Origin: Gavia stellata
Taxonomy: Eukaryota > Chordata > Aves > Gaviiformes > Gaviidae
Assembly (NCBI RefSeq): GCF_030936135.1
Contig: NW_026776913.1
Coordinates: 1,550,001-1,614,000, forward strand
Reading direction: 5' to 3'
Length of the DNA stretch: 64,000 bases
Under the pieces are notes generated by a model. It was not told the DNA's origin and did not search any database. It worked only from the letters and a program-made list of their open reading frames with translations. This document shows, in pieces, positions 1 through 10,127 of the stretch. Made by a program: the position numbers and the translations under genes. Within the stretch, counting starts at the first letter, position 1, and the number at the start of each line of letters is the position of its first letter.

Positions 1-436
1 TCGGGTTCATCTCCCCAAACTTGCTCCCCAGGACGGCATGAGAGAATTGGCACAGGGGATGCTCAGGAAGGTCCTTTTGCCCCAGGGACAGGGCAGCCTG
101 CCCCCAGCTGCCACCTTCAGCAAAAGCTTTCTCTTTCCATGTCTCCCCTGCACACACACAGTGCCCTGCTCTTCTCCTCGCACTGACCAGCCACCCCTGC
201 ACCCCCTCCCCAGGCTCCCCACATCCTCGAAGCTGGCGGCGTTGCTCTGAAGAGCAAGCAGGCTGTGGTTCCCAGGGCCATGGGGTGAGTCCACAGGGTC
301 ATGCTGGTCATGCTGGGAGGCAGACCCAGCTCCCGGTGACTACTGCCCCCTTCACCTCAGCACACAGACGCTGCCCCACGGCTCCAGAGAAGATCTCAGA
401 GAAAGGATCTCAGGCAAACCACCCTGAGCAGGGTCC

Positions 437-442
437 TTTATT
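437..442 (-). terminator. Poly(A) signal of OR-A
   Basis: An AATAAA hexamer on the minus strand lies about 110 bases past the OR-A stop. The same hexamer in the same context follows OR-D at 48675-48680, so the 3' UTR is part of the A/D duplication. Cleavage would fall a little below position 437. Confidence 0.6.
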
Positions 443-551
443 TTGTTTAAACACACAGCTCCCAATTTACACAAAGTCTCTGGGTCACAGAGGACAGGCA
501 GATACTGAAATAGAAATAGGATGAAGAATGACTTCCTTTTTGTGGACAGCA

Positions 552-1604
552 TTAATACAACCAAGAAAAGCTAAAAACCAAAGAAACCAAACCTAACAAC
601 CTACCAAAGAGAGTCTGGGCATGTAATGAGTTATGTGACAAGTGATATGCAGAAGAAGATGGGCAGTTCATTGCTGCTTCTGAAAAGCAACCAGTCATCA
701 GTTTCCTTAGGGCATCCTTGAGCTCCTGGTTCCTCATGCTGTAGATGAGGGGGTTCACTGCTGGAGGCACCACCGAGTACAGAACTGCCACCACCAGGTC
801 CAGGGATGGGGAGGACATGGAGGGGGGCTTTAGGTGGGCAAACATGATAGTGCTGATGAACAGGGAGACCACAGCTAGGTGAGGGAGGCACGTGGAAAAG
901 GCTTTATGCCGTCCCTGCTCTGAGGGGATCCTCAGCACGGTCCTCAAGATCTGCACATATGACAGCACAATGAAAACAAAACACCCAAAAGCAAAAGAAA
1001 CACTAACCACAATAAACCCAACCTCCCTCAGGTAGGTGTCTGAGCAGGAGAGCTTGAGGATCTGTGGGATTTCACAGAAGAACTGGTCCACAGCATTGCC
1101 TTGGCAGAGTGGTAGTGAAAATGTATTGGCTGTGTGCAGCACAGCGTAGAAAAAAATACTGCCCCAGGCAGCTGCTGCCATGTGGACACAAGCTCTGCTG
1201 CCCAGGAGGGTCCCGTAGTGCAGGGGTTTGCAGATGGCAATGTAGCGGTCGTAGGCCATGATGGTGAGAAGATAAAACTCTGCTGACATGAAAAGGACAA
1301 ACAGAAAGACCTGGGCAGCACATCCTGCAAAGGAGATGGCCCTGGTGTCCCAGAGGGAATTGGCCATGGCTTTGGGGACAGTGGTGGAGATGGAGCCCAG
1401 GTCGATGAAAGAAAGGTTGAGGAGGAAGAAGTACATGGGGGTGTGGAGGTGGTGGTCGCAGACTATGGCGGTGATGATGAGGCCATTGCCCAGGAGGGCA
1501 GCCAGGTAGATGCCCAGGAAGAGGCAGAAGTGCAAGAGCTGCAGCTCCCGCGTGTCTGCGAATGCCAGGAGGAGGAACTGGGTGAAGGAGCTGCTGTTGG
1601 ACAT
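552..1604 (-). CDS. Olfactory receptor, OR14 type (OR-A)
   Basis: Intronless odorant receptor (class II, gamma-c/OR14 type), predicted in the ciliary membrane of olfactory neurons. The protein is 350 residues. Visible landmarks: N-glycosylation sequon at N3, GN at 39-40 (TM1), LHTPMYFFLLNLS at 53-65 (TM2), C95 and C177 (conserved disulfide pair), MAYDRYIAICKPLHY at 116-130 (end of TM3), KAFSTCLPHL at 234-243 (TM6) and NPLIYSMRN at 284-292 (TM7). I chose the ATG at 1604 because all five ORs here share MSNSSS, and a splice acceptor (pyrimidine tract then CAG) ends at 1629. The longer open frame to 1691 would run through that acceptor. The C-terminus is about 40 residues longer than in OR-B and OR-C, and this tail is shared with OR-D. 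No frame damage is seen. Family is sure; subfamily numbering and ligand are not known. Confidence 0.93.
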   Translation of the reverse strand: MSNSSSFTQFLLLAFADTRELQLLHFCLFLGIYLAALLGNGLIITAIVCDHHLHTPMYFFLLNLSFIDLGSISTTVPKAMANSLWDTRAISFAGCAAQVFLFVLFMSAEFYLLTIMAYDRYIAICKPLHYGTLLGSRACVHMAAAAWGSIFFYAVLHTANTFSLPLCQGNAVDQFFCEIPQILKLSCSDTYLREVGFIVVSVSFAFGCFVFIVLSYVQILRTVLRIPSEQGRHKAFSTCLPHLAVVSLFISTIMFAHLKPPSMSSPSLDLVVAVLYSVVPPAVNPLIYSMRNQELKDALRKLMTGCFSEAAMNCPSSSAYHLSHNSLHAQTLFGRLLGLVSLVFSFSWLY

Positions 1605-3055
1605 TTTCTGTCTCTTGGTCTGGGGGCTCTGTCCAAAAAAGGAAAAAACAGGAAAAATTAGGACAGATTTCTCTGAGAAAACCCACTCCATTTTTCATCA
1701 CAACCCCACGCAGTTGGAATACATTTCCTTTCTCTAGTTTGTGCTGGCTGAGTGTGCTGTGAGGAGCAGGAGCTCTGCCCTTCTGCTGCTGAGGAGTCAG
1801 CTTTGCTCTGCTGCAGTGGGTACATGGGAGCTGACTTGTGACACCTCCGATGTTCACAGGGCATGTCAGATGTAATCCATCTTTCATGGAAAAGTTCAAT
1901 ATCTGCACTCATGACATGGAAGAATGTGGGCTGTGAAAGAGAGGCTCAGCATGACTTTCTTATAACTTTGTCTGTGTTTTTTCACAGGGCTGCAGTGTAC
2001 ATCAGTCCTTTTCCTATCTGCCCTGTGTTTTCATTTTGCCGCCTTGAAGACGACTTCACACACAAATTAATCTTTTAAAAAAAACAATAAACCTGGACTC
2101 TGATGAGACCAGAGGAGTCCTGTTTCAAAGAACAGCTCGGCAAACTCTTCTCCAGCCCAGCCCAGAGGTGGAGGTGTGATGGAGAGGGCAGGACACGACC
2201 CCTCACAGAGAGAAGCTACTGACTCTGCGAGGAGAGTGCCGACCCCCAAGGAAAGGCTCCGCACTCCCGAGGATCCCACAGCAGAGCTGCGCCTTTCTGG
2301 GGGGCAGCTTGCAAGCCCTGCAGGACGGGCAAAGCAGAGACTCGGGGGTCCCTCCGATGGGAGGTTCTACAGAGAGAGTCAGCTCATTGCCCCGCAGACA
2401 GTGCCCAGCAGACATCTGCAGGGAAACACAGAAAGAGAGCTGCCTGAGCGCACCCTCCCCCTGTGCTTGTTTGCAGTGTCCTCCCAACCCCGTCCCTGTC
2501 TCTGCTGCCTGCAGCTGTCCCTGCCAGGAGCTGGTTCTCTGTCCCCTGTGTCTCCTCCCTGGCAGTGCTCACAGAGCCCATCCCACCCGCTGCCTGCTCA
2601 GCTCTGCCCTGCAGAGCCCTCCCTGCAGCAGGACACTGCCCAGGGGCATCTCTGGGTGTGCAGGCTCTGAGGGGAACATCAGACCAGCCCTGGCGAGGCT
2701 GGAAAAGTGACCCTGATGCTGTCTGTGACCACGGCATGGTGATTTCCAATACTCCCCGCTTTATTCACCTCTAAGAGGGACAGATTGGAATTTCAGTGCC
2801 TCCTCCTGAAATGAGAGATTAATTTCTATGTGCCATCGCCCACCCAGACAATCCAGAGGGGAAGAGTGAAAGACCAGGATCCTTCCCTTTCAGGCAGCCC
2901 CTGCCTTGCTGTGCTTCCTGAAAAGTCTCCTGGGAAGATCCTGCAGAGATGTGGAGCTGTGAGCAGCCCTGACCCACACAGCACCCTCTCAACAGCAGAA
3001 GCACCCTGCCATTGCACTGGTCTCTCCTTCCACCCCCAGCTTCTCCCCACAGCGC
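1605..3055 (-). other. 5' flank of OR-A (intron/upstream region)
   Basis: Non-coding. It begins with a short 5' UTR, then the inferred acceptor at 1629. The stretch 1738-1860 is conserved upstream of OR-C and OR-D. Sequence from about 2080 to 3055 is almost identical to 50320-51295 (OR-D flank) and to the reverse complement of about 35935-36900 (OR-C flank). Open frames on both strands are by-products of high GC content, not conserved proteins. Confidence 0.6.
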
Positions 3056-3290
3056 CGTGGGGAGCTCCCCGGGCAGGCTGAGTGCTGACCCTGGCAGGCG
3101 GCAGAGTCCCTGCCCCAGCACCCAGCCCCGGGGGTGCAGGGACCCTGCTCGGAAGGACAGCCCTGGGCACCCCTGGCTGCACACCCACCTTCACACCCTG
3201 CAGCCGTCCCTGGCAGAAGGCAGCCCTCATGCCCTGTCCCGCTGATGGTGCAGCAGGGAAGCCCTGCTCTGGAGCACCTCCTTCTCCTCT
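3056..3290 (-). promoter_or_regulatory. Conserved upstream block, copy A
   Basis: A GC-rich block about 1.45-1.7 kb upstream of the OR-A ATG. By eye it matches the copies at 20640-20876, 35686-35934, 51296-51530 and 59488-59629 with only a handful of differences, although flanking sequence of the same units has clearly diverged. It holds an imperfect hairpin (arms 3077-3098 and 3108-3126) and an odd-length palindrome, GCAGGG-A-CCCTGC, near 3137. A shared first exon/promoter or a gene-conversion patch would both explain it. Function is inferred only. Confidence 0.45.
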
Positions 3291-3605
3291 ATACAGGAGT
3301 GACATTCCTGGGTACCATGCCAGCTTTACGAGAGCCCTCCATGAACTGTAGCTGCATTGCCCTGCACCCAGAGACTTACCGTGTCAAGGGCTGTGAAGAT
3401 TTCTCCTCCAGTGAGCTCGCCTCTGTCCTCCCACCCCAGACTGCCTTTAACCTCTCTCTGCCTTGATCCTCTCCCCTCGGTGCCTGCAGGCAGTGCCCTC
3501 AGCCCTGCTGCGCTCTGCAGAGGAGCTGCTCCTGGGCAGAGCTGTCTCTCCTCAGTGCTGCCTGCTTGCCATGAGCTCCCTCTGTCCCAGGAGCCCGGCA
3601 CAGCC
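3291..3605. other. Distal flank of OR-A, duplicated with OR-D
   Basis: Non-coding sequence matching 51531-51870 near OR-D, and in part 21090-21220 (B flank) and 35340-35560 reversed (C flank). Similarity to D stops near 3605, where the R2 repeat starts. Confidence 0.5.
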
Positions 3606-3609
3606 TAGC

Positions 3610-4520
3610 AGGAGAGGACCAGCTCCAGGTGTTTTAATGACCCCTCGGGTGGGTTTGGTGCCCAGTCCATGAACCTCAGACAGTGAGAGGGAGTTGAAGA
3701 AACCTCTCAAGAAGTCAGTGTCTGATGCAATCTCCACTGTTTCTTGGAGTGTTAATGGGTCCCACGGAGGGACATTGCTGACAAAGCCTCCCCAGGCGCT
3801 GCTTAGAGCAGAAAACTCCAGGCAGTGATGACAGGTAGGCAAAGGCAATGTGAAGGAAGAGATTCTGAGGAACCCTGGATGTGTTACCTAAAGGCAAAGG
3901 GCCAAGCTCTGACCCCCAGCCCCTGGGAAGGGAGATCCAGTCCCTCACACATTGCTCAGGGCTCTTCCTGGGGCGGTGTGATGTGGGGATGGGCAATGCC
4001 CAGGGCAGGACTATGGTACGATACCTCCCAGGCTCCCAGGTGGGGAAGGGGAGGCAACGAGCCCCGAGTGCTGTAAGGACAAGGTGCTTCCTCATGGGTG
4101 TCAGTGGCAGAGACAACAGCCACAGCCGAGGAGGGAAAGAGCTGATCTCTGTTGGGGGCTTTTCCGACTTTCTTCATCCCTCTCTCATCTCCACCATTGG
4201 CTGTCCTATGGTCTCCCACAGCTGCACCTCTTTCTCTGCAGGCTGTAGACATCCACCCTGCTACCCCACCTGGCTCTCACCTGAGCATCTTCCTTTACTG
4301 ACATCTCTCCATCCTTCCTCGTTGTCCCTTGCAACACAAAGCCTTGGGTTGATCCAGTCTCCTTCTGGGTGACTTCTTACACCACAGCACTGCCCTTCGA
4401 GTGACATTTCTCTTTCCTTGTGTCCAGTCTGGACCTCTCTAGCTGCACTTTGTGCTATAAGTTCTTTCTCATGCCGTTTCCCCCTACGAACAAAAGATTC
4501 CATCATCTCTGAAACCACCT
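3610..4520 (+). repeat. R2 flank repeat, copy 1
   Basis: Non-coding. A diverged copy of sequence also found near 15430-16480 and 45430-46700. Shared landmarks include a run around GGCAAAGGCA at 3838-3847, the phrase GGGCCAAGCTCTGACCCC near 3899, and matching spacing of later landmarks. It is an ordinary dispersed/segmental repeat of this cluster with no coding signal seen. Confidence 0.55.
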
Positions 4521-4961
4521 TTCCAGCAGTCTCAGGCTAATCCTATACTGCTCTGAGCCTCTCTGCCACTGGGCCAAAGCTGCCCAGGTCCCTCAGCCGC
4601 CCCACACAGGTCATGTGCACCCGGTCCCAAACACCGTCTTGGCAGACCTGCACTCGACACTCACTAGTTCCTCCTGACTTCTTCAAATTGGGGAGCCACC
4701 CACTGGGACACACCCATGCGTGTGGAGCCACACCAGTGCTGAGTCAAGGGGGATGATCACTCAAGTTGTCTGGGTGGCCCACACTCCTCCTAACACAGCC
4801 CCACGTGCAGCTGCCCTTGTTCATAGGGTCCTTATGCTACTGGTTGTAGGGCATCCCTCGTAGTGACCAGGCCCTTCTCCTCAGCTGCTCACGTCCCAGC
4901 CTGTCCTGATGTAGTGGGTTATTTTCCCCTCGCCCCCCACCACTGCAGCTCGGATGCAGAA
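4521..4961. other. Unassigned, probably decayed repeat
   Basis: No gene recognised. The tone of 4740-4900 resembles old LINE sequence but I cannot place it. It ends at the start codon of the OR pseudogene at 4962. Confidence 0.3.
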
Positions 4962-5433
4962 ATGTTGAACCATACGACTGTCACAGAGTTCCTTCTCTTG
5001 GGCTTCCCCTCCCTCCACCATCAGGAGCGCCTCATGGCAATAGCTCTCCTGGCTTCGTACCTGGTGATCTTAGGGACAAACCTGCTGATCATTCCCTCGT
5101 TCTTGCTGAAAGAGAGCTCCACAGACCCACGTACTTTTCCCTCTGTAACCTCTCCTGTTTGGAGGTTTTCATCACCATATCCATCATACCCAAAGCCATA
5201 GAAAACTTGTGCATGGCCAGCAAAGCCATGTCCTGCCCAGGCTGCTTAACTCAGTGCTACTTCTACTCCCTTCTGGGCTGCATCTTCATCTATGTCCAGC
5301 CTTCAAGTCACCTCATTTCCTGAAACAAGGCAGTGGCCCTTCTCAACACAGTGCCAACTCCTTTGCTGAGTCCCTTTGTTTTCAGCCTCAGGAACCAGCT
5401 GATGAAAGATGCTCTCAAGGCAGGTTTCAAAAG
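4962..5433 (+). pseudogene. OR pseudogene, not OR14 type
   Basis: A receptor remnant opening with MLNHTTVTEFLLLGF at an ATG at 4962, typical of class II ORs and unlike the MSNSSS genes. TM1 (LGTNLLII) is readable. The frame is lost just after the first intracellular loop; TM2-TM3 then reads on in another frame (LEVFITISIIPK), followed by the conserved cysteine region. The gene next jumps to the third extracellular loop and TM7 (SPFVFSLRNQLMKDAL), so TM4-TM6 are deleted. At least one in-frame stop is also present. It resembles OR6/OR11-like receptors, but the subfamily is a guess. Confidence 0.75.
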
Positions 5434-5438
5434 AAGTG

Positions 5439-7703
5439 GGATAATCTTCAGAAACCGCTTTTCCACCTCAGAAGAGGTGTTGTAAGTGGATTTTGAAAGG
5501 GGAGAGGGGTGCTGAGGGCAAACACATGGTTATGATGCATCTGCAGAAATGAGACCTCTCCTTCTTAGCAGTGTAAGATCTCCTTAATCGAATATCACAC
5601 CAGACTGTCTTCTGCAACACGTCATCATAAGACAACCCTGCATAGCAATGCCTTTCAAATGACCTACAAGCACTTTACAAACCCTGGTGAATACCACAGT
5701 GGCATTTTCTAAGCGTGCAAACCAAGACAGAGAGCAACAAGCAGAGGACTTCATCCCTCCATGGCACACCCAATTCTCAACAAGCTTCACCCTCCTCCAG
5801 TTCTCATGCAACTGCGCCTTGCTCCTAAATCTGGTTTCCTGATTATTTTGGTGGCAGATCTTTGCTGAACCTCTTAGTCTTTAGAAAACGACAGAAAATA
5901 GGTGGAACACAATGAAGAGAACAGTAACAGCTTGCTTTCTGGACCAAGTGGCACTTACATCTCTGTTAACCTCCTGGTCAGAACAAAAACATGCCTGAAA
6001 TTCAGTCCAGTTGAACTGTTGAGAATGACCTCTCTTCTAATTTGATCCAGAATCTGGAATATTGGTCAGGAATGTAGTTTTGAGTAACAGTGCACCTGTC
6101 TCCTGATCACGTATGGTGAAAAGAATTTCCAGTCCTTGACACAATGCTCCCAGAGCCAATACTTCAGCTAATCCAGCACATTCAGTGGAATTAGCTTGTT
6201 CAGACATAGACTTTTATAACTTTAATGTCTAAAAAGATGAGTTCATTCTCTGGCCTCCTTTGATAGCGGGGAAGGGTCAGCACTCTAGAAGGTGATATCA
6301 TCTCCTCCTACAGTGGTCTTCAGGAGAACTGTACTTAGCATCGACTTGGCAGCTTAGTTTTCCCATAGGCAATGCCAAGTGCCCTGAGCCACATACCGGG
6401 CAACGCGTGATCGTTTGCAGAAGGGAGGGACTCTTGCTCAGCAGAGCCATCCTTTGAAGACCTGAGGGTTACAATTGTACCTTAAAGTCTCTCCAAAATT
6501 AAAAGGAAACCTCTCCTCTTCTCTAATCCCTGTCACAGTGTTGACATTTAGTGCCAGTGGCTCTTGGCACAGTGGCAGCTATGAAGTGAGACCATGTGTC
6601 TTGGTACAGCCCTGTCCTGCCTGTCTTCTCATTCCAGCTCCCTCTTCCCTCTAGATACCCTCTCTGTGTCCTTGACGCTGCTGAACCCAGATACAGGCAG
6701 CGTGGTGGTCAGTGCAGTCAGAGCTGTGGGGCATAAGCTAATGGGCACTCACACACCTCAGTGGACAGGCAGAGGTTGGGGCAGAGTGTATGGGGCCAGG
6801 GTGCCAAGACATGTCCCTTATGTTCTCAACTCTCTTAATCTCTCGCTGTCTCTTTCTCCATCTTGCGCGTATCTTAGGGATCCATCTCAATCCCTCAGCT
6901 CTCTCACAGTTGTCTCTCAGCCATCTACATGGGAAGTGATTTAGAGCGAGCAGGGAATCTGAGGCACCCTCCCCATGGAAGCACCTTCAGGACCAAGGCA
7001 CCCCAGTGTAGGTGGGGTGAATGACTGAGTAAAAGGGCTCCTCCATTCCAGGAGCTCTCTGGGCTGTCTAGGTGACTGCCTCGGCCATCTCCAACTCACT
7101 GTAAAGGTAAACAGTTTGAGAAAGTTCTTCCTCAGGGTGAAGATCAGTCTATGGCACAATGCGTTGCCCTAAAGGCTTTTTTGCATGATGGAGCTTTTCT
7201 GTCGGGCACCTCTTTCTGTTGCTTGAAAGCAGGACTTGGCTAACGCCTTTGCCGGGTACTACGGGGAATAACTTCCTGCATCATAATCTAATGTGAGCAA
7301 ATGAACATTCTCTCTCATTCCACATAAATAGGCACCTCAATGCGGCAACTCATCTCTCTAATGAGAGGAGGTTCTTCCAAGAAGAGCAGTTTGTCCCTCT
7401 CAAAGAACCTGTTCCTGCCCTTTCACGAGGAATGGAGCCTCCAAGCCAAGTGTGAATTCAGTCAGAGGAGGGAAAACCTCCATGTTGTCTCTGGCAGTGA
7501 CTCCTTCCCGATTCCTTTGTACAACAAACACAGAAGCGCACACCCTTCCTCAGGTTCCCTGCCTGCCAAGAAGGTCCTACAGCACTTCATGGAGAAAGAG
7601 GAATGGGACAAGCGGACATGACCAGTGGAGTTCCTCCTCCTGCTGGGACTGAGTAATGTCCCCAAGCTTCAGGTGCCTCTCTTTCTCCTCTCCCTTGAGA
7701 TTT
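5439..7703 (+). repeat. Segmental duplication S, copy 1
   Basis: Matches 25536-27800 almost base for base, with small indels and scattered substitutions. It is non-coding apart from the OR fragment at its end. The left edge falls just after the OR pseudogene here; in copy 2 it falls exactly at the 3' end of a CR1. The right edge in this copy is cut by CR1-like sequence at about 7703. Confidence 0.85.
7589..7703 (+). pseudogene. Truncated OR, N-terminal fragment
   Basis: Start of an OR whose fuller copy is at 27693-28655. It has an ATG at 7589, an in-frame TGA at 7619-7621, then VEFLLLLGLSNVPKLQ and the beginning of TM1. The reading breaks at about 7703, where CR1-like sequence begins. Here the start codon is intact (ATG), while in the other copy it is ATA. 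Confidence 0.7.
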
Positions 7704-8640
7704 GGAACGTTTCCAGGGATGGGGCATCTACCACCTCTCTGAGCAACCTGTTTCACCATCCTCGTCATAAAAGATTTCTTCCTTATAGCTGGTCTAATTC
7801 TATCCTCTCTTAGTTTAAAACCATTAGCCCTTGTCCTATTGCAACAGGCCCTGCTAAAATGTTTGTCCCCATCTTTCTTATAAGTCCTCTTTAAGCATTG
7901 AAAGGCTGCGATAAGGTGTCCGCGGAGCCTTCTCTTCTCCAGGCTAAACAGGCTTTCTTCATAGGAGAAGTGTTCCATCCATATGATCATTTTTGTGGCC
8001 TCCTCTGGAACTGCTCCAACAGGTCTGTGTCTTTCCTGTGCTGAGGGCTCCAGAGCTGGATGCAGTAGAGGGGCAGAATCACCTCCCTCGACCTGCTGGC
8101 CTCACTTCTTTTGATGCAGCCCAGGATATGGTTGGCCTTCTGGGCTGTGAGCGCACATTGCCGGCTCATGTCCAGCTTTTCATCCCCCAGTAGCCCCAAG
8201 TCCTTCTCGCAGGGCTGCTCTCAATAAGGCAGTTTGGCTCCCTTGTCTTCATTCCCTCCCATCAGGAATTTATGTGCTCCAATAAGGCCCCTCTGAGCCT
8301 GTTCTTCTCCAGACTGAACAGTCCTAGATCTCTCAGCCTTTCCTCCTGTGGAAGATGCTGTAGTCCCTTAAACCATTTGTGGTTTCACCAGTGCAGAGGA
8401 GAGGGGAAAGACCACCTCCCTCCATCTGCCAGCAATGTTCTCCCTAATGCAGCCCAGGAGGCTGTTGGCCTTTGCTGCAGGGGTGCATTGCTGGTTCATG
8501 CTCAGCTCCTTGTCCTGGGGACGCCCAGTCCTTCTCGGCAGGGCTGCTATCTAGCTGGTCAGCCCCCAGCATGATGTCCACAGTGTGGCTGGATCACAGG
8601 CTTTCCTCCCCCAGGGACATTCTCAGCAGCAGCTTGTCCT
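7704..8640 (-). mobile_element. CR1 fragments, 3' part
   Basis: Minus-strand CR1-family LINE sequence, old and damaged. It reads the C-terminal RT region and 3' flank typical of CR1 (encoded pattern resembling [12 protein letters not shown] near 7900-7960, with [19 protein letters not shown] near 8060-8130). A second CR1-like piece starts near 8275. No intact frame. Confidence 0.75.
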
Positions 8641-8645
8641 TCTTG

Positions 8646-9712
8646 AAGAATCACAGAATCATTAAGGTTGGAAAAGACCTGTAAGATCATCAGGTCCATC
8701 CATGAACCCAAAACCACCACACCCAGTAAACCATGTCCCGCAGTGCCACGTCTACTTGTTTTTTGAGCACCTCCAGTGATGGTGACTCCACCATTTCCCT
8801 AGGCAGCCTGTTCCAACGCTTCACCACTTTCTCAGTAAAGAACTTTTTCCAGAAAGCTCCTTGTTCAGCCAGGCCGGTCGTCTTCCCTGCTGGCTCTTCT
8901 TATGGCACATGGGGACTGCCTGCTCCTGCACCTTCAAGATTTCCTTCTTGAAGAACATCCAGCCTTCCTGGGCTCCTTTGCCCTTCAGGACCGTCTCCCA
9001 AGGAACCCTCTCAACCAGTGTCCTGAACAGGCTGAAGTCTGCCCTCCGCAAGTCCATCGTAGTGGTACTACTGACTGCCCTCCTCACTTGGCCAAGAATT
9101 GAGAATTCTATCATTTCATGGTCGCTAAGCCCAAGACGGCCTCCGACCTTCACTTCTCCCACCAGACCCTCTCTGTTTGTAACAGCAGGTCAAGTAGGGC
9201 ACTTCCCCTGGTAGGCTCCCTTACCAGCTGTATCAGGAAGTTATCTTCCACACACTCCAGAAACCTCCAGGACTGTTTCCTCTCTGCTGTGTTGTATTTC
9301 CAGCAGACATCTGGTAAGTTGAAGTCCCCCACAAGAACAAGGGCTTGCGACTGTGAGACTTCTGCCAGTCATTTGTAGAACGCTTCATCGGCTTCTTCGC
9401 CCTGGTTGGGTGGTCTATAACAGACCCCCAGCAGGATATCCGCCTTCGCCCTCATCCTTACCCATAAGCATTCAACCCTGTCATCACAATCATCGAGCTC
9501 TATACAATCAAAGCACTCCTTGACGTACAGAGCCACCCCACCGCCTCTCCTTCCTTGCCTATCCCTCCTGAAGAGTTTATAGCCCTCCATCGCAGCACTC
9601 CAGTCATGCGAGTCGTCCCACCATGTTTCTGTGATGGCGGCTACGTCATAGCTGTCCAGCTGCACAATGGCTTCCAGCTCCTCCTGTTTGCTGCCCATGC
9701 TGCGTGCATTGG
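8646..9712 (-). mobile_element. CR1 element with RT deleted
   Basis: A younger minus-strand CR1. Its 3' end (GAATCACAGAATCATTAAGG on the plus strand) starts at 8646. Minus-strand frames at 8860-9698 encode most of the apurinic endonuclease domain, including TETWWDDSHDW, VCYRPPNQ and GDFNLPDVCW. At about 8850/8851 the endonuclease end is joined directly to the 3' region, so the whole RT is missing. The 5' side is cut at 9712 by the provirus LTR. Confidence 0.88.
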
Positions 9713-10127
9713 TGTTGACACAGAAGTCACGGACAACAACACGACGACCTATCTGATCAGGTTGATGCCAACTTTATTGCGCGGATAGCGCAGTTAATAT
9801 ACATTCTGTTATCACATTACATGCGCCGTCGGCATTATGATTGGTTTTCAGCAAGCAAGCACATGACTCTAAGCATTCTACCCTTGGTTAAAGCTAGCTG
9901 TCCATGGGAACGTGGCTCCTGCCTAAATCCTGGCTGAAGTTCTGTCTTTATCATGATTTCCTCCCTTTTCTCACAGAGCATTCATGTTGCCCAAAAGTAA
10001 CCTTTCAGCCCATATCATTGTCTGCTCATAACCTCTGAGTCCAGAGGCCTACATACAAGTTAAGTACAGATTTTCAGTGCTTGGAGTGTTCACAGGATTT
10101 CCATTTCTTACCAGAAAATCTCCCACA
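9713..10127 (-). repeat. 3' LTR of the provirus
   Basis: Reads TGTGGGAG at its start (10127) to TCAACA at its end (9713), 415 bases, with the usual TG...CA ends. A TATA-like stretch lies at about 9796-9803 and an AATAAA at 9778-9773, close together, so R is short. The end abuts CR1 sequence directly. A target duplication cannot be tested because the other LTR is absent. Confidence 0.82.

Noticed and set aside
1605-1691. Upstream in-frame ATGs extending the ORs (to 1691, 19138, 37291, 49929, 58515)
   Set aside because: A pyrimidine-rich splice acceptor lies between them and the shared MSNSSS start. The extra residues are not OR-like and differ among copies.
1072-1908. Long alternate-frame ORFs inside OR genes (also 49334-50146 and 57854-58525)
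   Set aside because: Shadows of the OR coding frame, Pro/His-rich, with no independent support.
2176-2710. Overlapping 120-165 codon ORFs in OR flanks, repeated at 36270-36804 and 50415-50949
   Set aside because: They recur only because the flank DNA is duplicated; several frames are open at once and none resembles a protein family.
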